A stretch of 64,000 bases of DNA, taken from positions 1-64,000 of the forward strand of contig JAUXTT010000025.1 of NCBI GenBank assembly GCA_030684395.1, read 5' to 3'. Positions 59,126-64,000 of this stretch are shown piece after piece. A program made the position numbers and the translations under genes. The notes under the pieces are model-generated. The model had not been told where the DNA came from and ran no database searches. It worked only from the letters and a program-made list of their open reading frames with translations. How positions within the stretch are numbered: position 1 is the first letter of the stretch; every line of letters starts with the position of its first letter. This stretch comes from Bacteroidota bacterium (GTDB lineage Bacteria; Bacteroidota; Bacteroidia; B-17B0; Aurantibacillaceae).

Positions 59126-62086
59126 CTAATTTTGCTTGATCCATTTCAAAGAATATTCGGTTTCACTATTGATCACCTTAATGAAGTAAATACCCGAAGC
59201 CAAATCATTTGCCGGTATTTTCACCAAAGTCGCAGAAGCGGGAATATCATTCGTTTTAACCATCTGTCCCATTGAATTATAAATTTCAATTTTAAAATTT
59301 CCGGAAGAAGAATTCAAAACTAAGAGATTAAGCTCATCTGTTCCGGGATTAGGATAACAGATCATGTTCCTTTCTACTAACTCTACTTCGTAAATTCCAA
59401 TGGCTGAAGGGTAACCTAACTCGCCATAAAACATATCAAAATACTTCATACTTCCTATTCCCCAATACTCCATGGTGTATACTTTACCCGTTGCCAAATA
59501 ATTGGATCCATTTTCTGAAAGATTATAAACTATACCGTCGCTTGAACTATTGCTTAACGGCAAGTACCAATTAATGCTGCTCAGAAGATTTCCATTAGTA
59601 AAATTATATCTTAAAAATTCCATTCTTGTATCGGCAGGAGAATAACCCGAAGCTGTTGCTAAAACAACATCGGTACCATTTGCCGCTGCACATCCAAATC
59701 GATCGTAGGGGTACATATTAAAACTATAACTTAAATAATTTTTTGTCCATAGTTTGGTCCCTGAAGCACTAAATCGGGTAAGTAATATATGTTTAAGATA
59801 ACTATTTGCATTGTCGGTGTAATATCCCATTACAAAAACATCATTCAAGTATGAAAAAACTGATTTTCCCCCCGAAAATCCTGCCGCATTAAACTTATAA
59901 TTATCAAGCCATAGCTGGGACAAGTTTGAAGTATCAATCGCAATGCTAAACTGATTACTGTATCCATACTTGCCGGTTCCAACTATTTTCCCATTATTAA
60001 TTATAGCGTGATTCATAACATCTGTACCACTCCCAATTGCATCTGTAAAATTAGAACCCAACAAAAACGCTCCGCTTACAGCATCAAATTTTAAGACTCC
60101 ATAATTTTGATAACTAGGTGAAGTTCTTGTAAAACTACCATATAGAAATACAGAACTTTCGTCGCCACAAAGTAAACCTTTATTTACAACAGAAGTATAG
60201 GGTGATTTAACAGCCGATACATTCCATTGAAAAACTCCCTGATCACTATACTTTAGTAATTGAAGCGTATCCAGATTTTCGATGTAAGTAGAGATAAACA
60301 TATTCCCTGCGCTCGATACTGTTGCTCTCGGTTTCGGTTTATTCAAGATCCCTAAAGAGATACTTTTTCTCCATTGCAATTGTAACGTACTATTGTACTT
60401 TGCGATCTTTATAAACCTTCGCGTTGCTGTTCCTCCGCTTAAGGTATCTCCATAGGTTCGATATGAAGCTGTATAAATATTATCTAATGCGTCTTTTCCT
60501 AAAAAGAATAAGGTATCTGAATATGCAAGCGAGTCTCTGTCTAAATAAGAATATAATGTTTGGCGTGAAGCATTAATTACATCTAATGTATAATAAAACT
60601 GTGAAGAATTGCTATGTTGATTTGCAAGAACAAAATCACCTGTAGATAGTTTAACTTGTTCCAATGTCATATCATTACTTCCCCCCCTCTCAGGATTATC
60701 AAATGTATTTTGACTCTGTAAAGTTCCATCTCCTGCATTAAGTGTATTTACATACACATCAATTGCTCCGTTACCTCCTTCTTCCGCTTCTCCCAGCAAG
60801 TAATTTTTATTATCATTAAAAAGCAACTGAGAATATCTTGTTCCTCGATAAGAATTATCTATTTTAGAATAAATCACATTTCCCAAGCTGTCCAATAATG
60901 CAAGTTGACAATATTTCTTTGGATATACTACCCCTGAGACTGTAATTGAATCTGAAAATGAAAAACTAGCAAGTACTCTCTTATCTGCATTAAAAGTTAG
61001 ACCTTCTGCATACTGCCATGATCCTGATAAAGATGGTAATGCATTCCCTTTAAAGCGCTTAATATATTTAATTGTTAAACTTGTATCAAGCATGCTCACT
61101 GCTGATGAATCTACATAGAAATAACTCGATACCGCTAAGTGATCGTCTTTGCATTTAAAATTCGCATTTGAAATATCATCCCCAACCAAAGCTCTGAACA
61201 CTGTTGATTTACTATATGTTCCATTTTTTGAAATCTTTGTGATGAGATTTTTATCAAGCGAAGTGTTATCATAATATATAGAACTTATATAAACACAACT
61301 ATCATTAAGAAATGCGTGCGTAGGATTTTCAATGAAACCCTGAGTCTGATAATCATAATTTAAAGTCCATACTAAATTTCCATTTGTATCATACTTTTGC
61401 AACAACAAATCCCTATTAGTGGAGGAAGAATATGTTTTACCAACCAAAAAAACATCGTTATCAGCATTACACATTATTTTTACCGGTTCATCATTTTTAT
61501 TAAAGGCATTATCATAGCTTTCTGTCCATTGTCGTTGCAAATTTGTGTTTAATTTATAAACCAAAATATCTATATTGGCTAGTGAGTTAAAACTTGAAGC
61601 AGCAACAAAAACATTGTTATTGCTATCAACTGCCAGTGAATGCAAATGATTATAGGTTTTTCCATTATTAAAAGTATCCGCCGCAAGCAAAACGCCATTT
61701 GAATTATACTTAGCAACAAAGTTTGCCTTTTCCAATCCGGGACTAACATTAACTGATGGATCAACATTTCCTCCAATAATAATATCATCGTTGTGGTCTA
61801 TTACGAGATCTGTTGCAAACTCATTAAGTGTATTGTTGAAATTAAATGTTCTCGACCATAAGGTGTCGCCTTGATTATTACATTTAACAATAATACACAA
61901 GCGTTCATCAATTTTATTCCTAACGCTGTTTGCTAAAAAATACAAATCACCACTACTATTAACTGCTGCGCTAACTAATTTCTCCTGTTGATTTCCATTG
62001 CGACTTATAAATTGCCCGGGATCAAAAGTAAAAGTTTGTCCGCAGGCATTAATTGCAAACAAGAGAAGTAAAAGGGTTTTTTTCAT
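59126..62086 (-). CDS. Large T9SS-exported beta-propeller-like protein
   Basis: 986 residues with signal peptide (INACGQTFTF). Residues of about 40-880 repeat a blade-like theme with lead-ins such as NNVFVAASSFNSLANIDILVY, LLLQKYDTNGNLVWTLNYD and SASGTKLWTKNY, as in SBBP/delta-60-type propeller repeats of exported proteins. A type A sorting domain closes it (MICYPNPGTDELNLLVL, ASGIYFIKVINSETEYSLKW). Expected on the cell surface or outside the cell; ligand unknown. Single-gene unit next to the NarL regulator, which may control it. Confidence 0.85.
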   Translation of the reverse strand: MKKTLLLLLFAINACGQTFTFDPGQFISRNGNQQEKLVSAAVNSSGDLYFLANSVRNKIDERLCIIVKCNNQGDTLWSRTFNFNNTLNEFATDLVIDHNDDIIIGGNVDPSVNVSPGLEKANFVAKYNSNGVLLAADTFNNGKTYNHLHSLAVDSNNNVFVAASSFNSLANIDILVYKLNTNLQRQWTESYDNAFNKNDEPVKIMCNADNDVFLVGKTYSSSTNRDLLLQKYDTNGNLVWTLNYDYQTQGFIENPTHAFLNDSCVYISSIYYDNTSLDKNLITKISKNGTYSKSTVFRALVGDDISNANFKCKDDHLAVSSYFYVDSSAVSMLDTSLTIKYIKRFKGNALPSLSGSWQYAEGLTFNADKRVLASFSFSDSITVSGVVYPKKYCQLALLDSLGNVIYSKIDNSYRGTRYSQLLFNDNKNYLLGEAEEGGNGAIDVYVNTLNAGDGTLQSQNTFDNPERGGSNDMTLEQVKLSTGDFVLANQHSNSSQFYYTLDVINASRQTLYSYLDRDSLAYSDTLFFLGKDALDNIYTASYRTYGDTLSGGTATRRFIKIAKYNSTLQLQWRKSISLGILNKPKPRATVSSAGNMFISTYIENLDTLQLLKYSDQGVFQWNVSAVKSPYTSVVNKGLLCGDESSVFLYGSFTRTSPSYQNYGVLKFDAVSGAFLLGSNFTDAIGSGTDVMNHAIINNGKIVGTGKYGYSNQFSIAIDTSNLSQLWLDNYKFNAAGFSGGKSVFSYLNDVFVMGYYTDNANSYLKHILLTRFSASGTKLWTKNYLSYSFNMYPYDRFGCAAANGTDVVLATASGYSPADTRMEFLRYNFTNGNLLSSINWYLPLSNSSSDGIVYNLSENGSNYLATGKVYTMEYWGIGSMKYFDMFYGELGYPSAIGIYEVELVERNMICYPNPGTDELNLLVLNSSSGNFKIEIYNSMGQMVKTNDIPASATLVKIPANDLASGIYFIKVINSETEYSLKWIKQN

Positions 62087-62169
62087 GGTTTAGTGTTTAG
62101 AACTAAAGTAATCAAAATTAACCAAACTATCAGGAGTTCGATTATAACAATTTCAAAAAAAATTAGTAG

Positions 62170-63570
62170 TTACTTTCCGATACAAAACTTTCCAAAGATA
62201 TTTCCAAGCAAGTCATCAGTGGTAACCTGCCCCGTTATTTCACCAAGGGCTTCCAGGGAATAACGGATATCCATCGCAAGAAAATCAGTTTGAATATTTT
62301 TACTCAAACCTTCCATTACACGATAAAGCGCAGTATTGGCTTTGCGTAAAGCTTCTACGTGGCGAACATTAGTAACAACTGTTTCAGTAACATTTAACGC
62401 ACGATTATCGAACATGGCAACAAGCTTGGTTTTCAGGTCGTCGATATACAAACCTTCTTTTGCAGAGATGTAAATAATGTTCTCAATTTTTTCAAATTCC
62501 TTTTGTAACGAATTGAGATCTTCCGTATCAATTTTATTGCACACAACTAACACCTGCGAATCACCGATGTGCTCCTGCAATTTTTCGATCTCTACTTCAA
62601 TGTCCTTCACGCTCAATGCATGCCCATCAAACAAATAAATAACAATGGCAGATTTTTGCATTGCCTGCAAAGCTTTGTTTACACCTATTTGCTCAATTAC
62701 ATCAGATGTATCGCGTATCCCTGCAGTATCTATAAAACGGAATAATACACCACCAATACTTATTTCATCTTCGATTGTATCGCGTGTAGTTCCCGGGATC
62801 TCACTCACAATTGCTTTATCTTCCTGCAACAACATATTTAATAATGTTGATTTACCTGCATTAGGTTTACCAACAATTGCTACCGGAATTCCGTGCTTAA
62901 TTACATTACCAACTTCAAAGGATTCTATCAAACGTTCAATGATACGTTGTATAGATATGATGAGATTTTTTAATTCGGTACGATCTGCAAATTCAACATC
63001 TTCTTCGCTAAAATCAAGTTCCAATTCAATAAGGGAAGCGAAGTCAACTAAATTCTCTCTCAGTATCTTTATCTTACTTGAAAAACCACCTCGCATTTGG
63101 CTCATAGCAACCTGATGTGAAACAGTAGAGTTACTTGCGATCAGATCAGCTACTGCTTCTGCCTGTGAAAGATCAAATTTTCCATTTAAAAATCCACGTA
63201 AAGTGTATTCACCAGCATTCGCCATACGAGCGCCTCTTTTTACAAAAAGCTGTAACAATTGTTGTTGAATGAATTGTGAACCGTGGCAGGAAACCTCAAT
63301 TACATCTTCACCAGTATAAGAATGGGGGGTTTTGAAAAGGCTCACTAAAACCTCATCAATAATAACCGAACCATCATAAATAACACCAAAATGAATAGTA
63401 TTTGCCTTTTTATCGGCAAGAGACTTAGGTTTTAACTGTTTAGTGGTGAAACAAGTCTCTAAAATAGCTATTGCATTGTCACCGGAAAGGCGAATAACTG
63501 CAATGGCTCCCATACCCGGAGGCGTTGCCAATGCTACAATTGTGTCTTTATTAAGGGCGCCTATGCTCAC
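62170..63570 (-). CDS. mnmE: tRNA modification GTPase MnmE
   Basis: 466 residues, usual length. It works with MnmG to add carboxymethylaminomethyl groups to U34 of tRNAs. The N-terminal TrmE domain (VALATPPGMGAIAVIRLSG, GEYTLRGFLNGKFDLSQAEAV) is followed by a GTPase domain with P-loop GKPNAGKS (234-241), switch region GTTRDT, DTAGIRDT and NKID, and the C-terminal signature CIGK (463-466), whose Cys is required for activity. Divergent from sucD with 105 bases between. Confidence 0.97.
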   Translation of the reverse strand: MSIGALNKDTIVALATPPGMGAIAVIRLSGDNAIAILETCFTTKQLKPKSLADKKANTIHFGVIYDGSVIIDEVLVSLFKTPHSYTGEDVIEVSCHGSQFIQQQLLQLFVKRGARMANAGEYTLRGFLNGKFDLSQAEAVADLIASNSTVSHQVAMSQMRGGFSSKIKILRENLVDFASLIELELDFSEEDVEFADRTELKNLIISIQRIIERLIESFEVGNVIKHGIPVAIVGKPNAGKSTLLNMLLQEDKAIVSEIPGTTRDTIEDEISIGGVLFRFIDTAGIRDTSDVIEQIGVNKALQAMQKSAIVIYLFDGHALSVKDIEVEIEKLQEHIGDSQVLVVCNKIDTEDLNSLQKEFEKIENIIYISAKEGLYIDDLKTKLVAMFDNRALNVTETVVTNVRHVEALRKANTALYRVMEGLSKNIQTDFLAMDIRYSLEALGEITGQVTTDDLLGNIFGKFCIGK

Positions 63571-63675
63571 TTTTTCAGTTTCTTTTCAAATTTAACTAAA
63601 AACTTGATTAATCAGCCATAAAATCTTAATTTAGCGTCGTCTTAAATCAGAAATTAAAAATCATACATATATAAC

Positions 63676-64000
63676 ATGAGCGTATTAGTAAACAAAGATT
63701 CAAAAGTAATTGTACAAGGTTTCACCGGAAGTGAAGGAACTTTCCATGCTACTCAAATGATAGAGTATGGAACAAATGTAGTTGGTGGTGTTACACCTGG
63801 AAAAGGTGGTACAAAACATTTAGATCGTCCGGTATTTAATACAGTTGCTGAAGCTGTAAAATTAGTGGCTGCTGATGTTTCTATCATTTTCGTTCCGGCT
63901 CCGTTTGCTGCCGATGCTATTATGGAATCTGCTGATGCAGGTATTAAAGTGATAGTATGTATTACAGAGGGTATTCCTGTAAAGGACATGATCGCTGTTA
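63676..64000 (+). CDS. sucD: Succinate-CoA ligase alpha subunit (partial, runs off the window)
   Basis: 108 residues of the N-terminus are inside the window; the gene continues past 64000. The CoA-binding Rossmann domain is clear: [21 protein letters not shown], then [34 protein letters not shown] and [14 protein letters not shown]. It makes succinate and ATP or GTP from succinyl-CoA in the citric acid cycle. The ATG at 63676 fits family starts ([15 protein letters not shown]). Its catalytic His lies downstream, out of view. Confidence 0.96.
   Translation, partial: MSVLVNKDSKVIVQGFTGSEGTFHATQMIEYGTNVVGGVTPGKGGTKHLDRPVFNTVAEAVKLVAADVSIIFVPAPFAADAIMESADAGIKVIVCITEGIPVKDMIAV

Noticed and set aside
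62645-63115. Plus-strand frame of 156 codons opposite mnmE
   Set aside because: Antisense shadow of the MnmE GTPase domain.

Overview
The window comes from a low-GC Bacteroidota chromosome, probably an uncultured member of the Flavobacteriia/Sphingobacteriia side of the phylum; the genus cannot be fixed from the sequence. The evidence is a fused SecDF, several secreted proteins with type IX secretion (T9SS) type A C-terminal sorting domains, a DUF4249 lipoprotein, a PyrR/PyrB pair beside a Bacteroidota-style dihydroorotase, and promoter boxes of the TAnnTTTG type close to start codons.

Layout. 1-1.4 kb: a RelE/ParE-like toxin gene and a REP-associated tyrosine transposase (RAYT) unit whose REP hairpin has overprinted the end of a DUF2798 gene. 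1.4-3.8 kb: a fatty-acid-type cluster (PaaI thioesterase, thiolase, TetR repressor) with two near-identical palindromic operators. 4.5-9.8 kb: a tight five-gene operon: PsiD-like pyruvoyl decarboxylase, catalase, membrane protein, PLP aminotransferase, cyanophycinase-like S51 peptidase. 10-13.4 kb: an orphan receiver domain, an alpha/beta hydrolase, a DUF4249 lipoprotein, the SRP RNA gene and a Lys-rich secreted protein. 13.5-16.6 kb: pyrimidine genes (dihydroorotase, pyrR, pyrB). 16.6-17.3 kb: a PIN toxin-antitoxin pair bracketed by a duplication of the 3' end of pyrB. 17.3-32 kb: housekeeping and envelope genes (hemW, yqgE, pdxH, arginase family, TrmH, L,D-transpeptidase, M28 peptidase, secDF, an amidohydrolase-SnoaL fusion).

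30.5-43 kb: T9SS cargo (M6 protease, beta-helix adhesin), a TolA-like/TPR protein, a repeat-rich 480-base spacer with a 118-base hairpin, a CDGSH protein, a GNAT-like unknown, an FKBP isomerase and a GT-C-type membrane protein. 43-62 kb: a signalling and surface cluster: a WG-repeat protein, two divergent TPR-SpoIIE phosphatases, a stand-alone LuxR HTH, a T9SS protein overlapping a giant S74 tail-fibre/YadA-head protein, a TPR histidine kinase, a NarL-type regulator and a large T9SS protein. 62-64 kb: mnmE and the start of sucD.

No CRISPR array, phage, integrase or tRNA was seen. The most unusual items are the five-gene decarboxylase/catalase/aminotransferase/peptidase operon, the toxin-antitoxin cassette between duplicated pyrB ends, the RAYT/REP unit, and the long hairpin at 38.7 kb.
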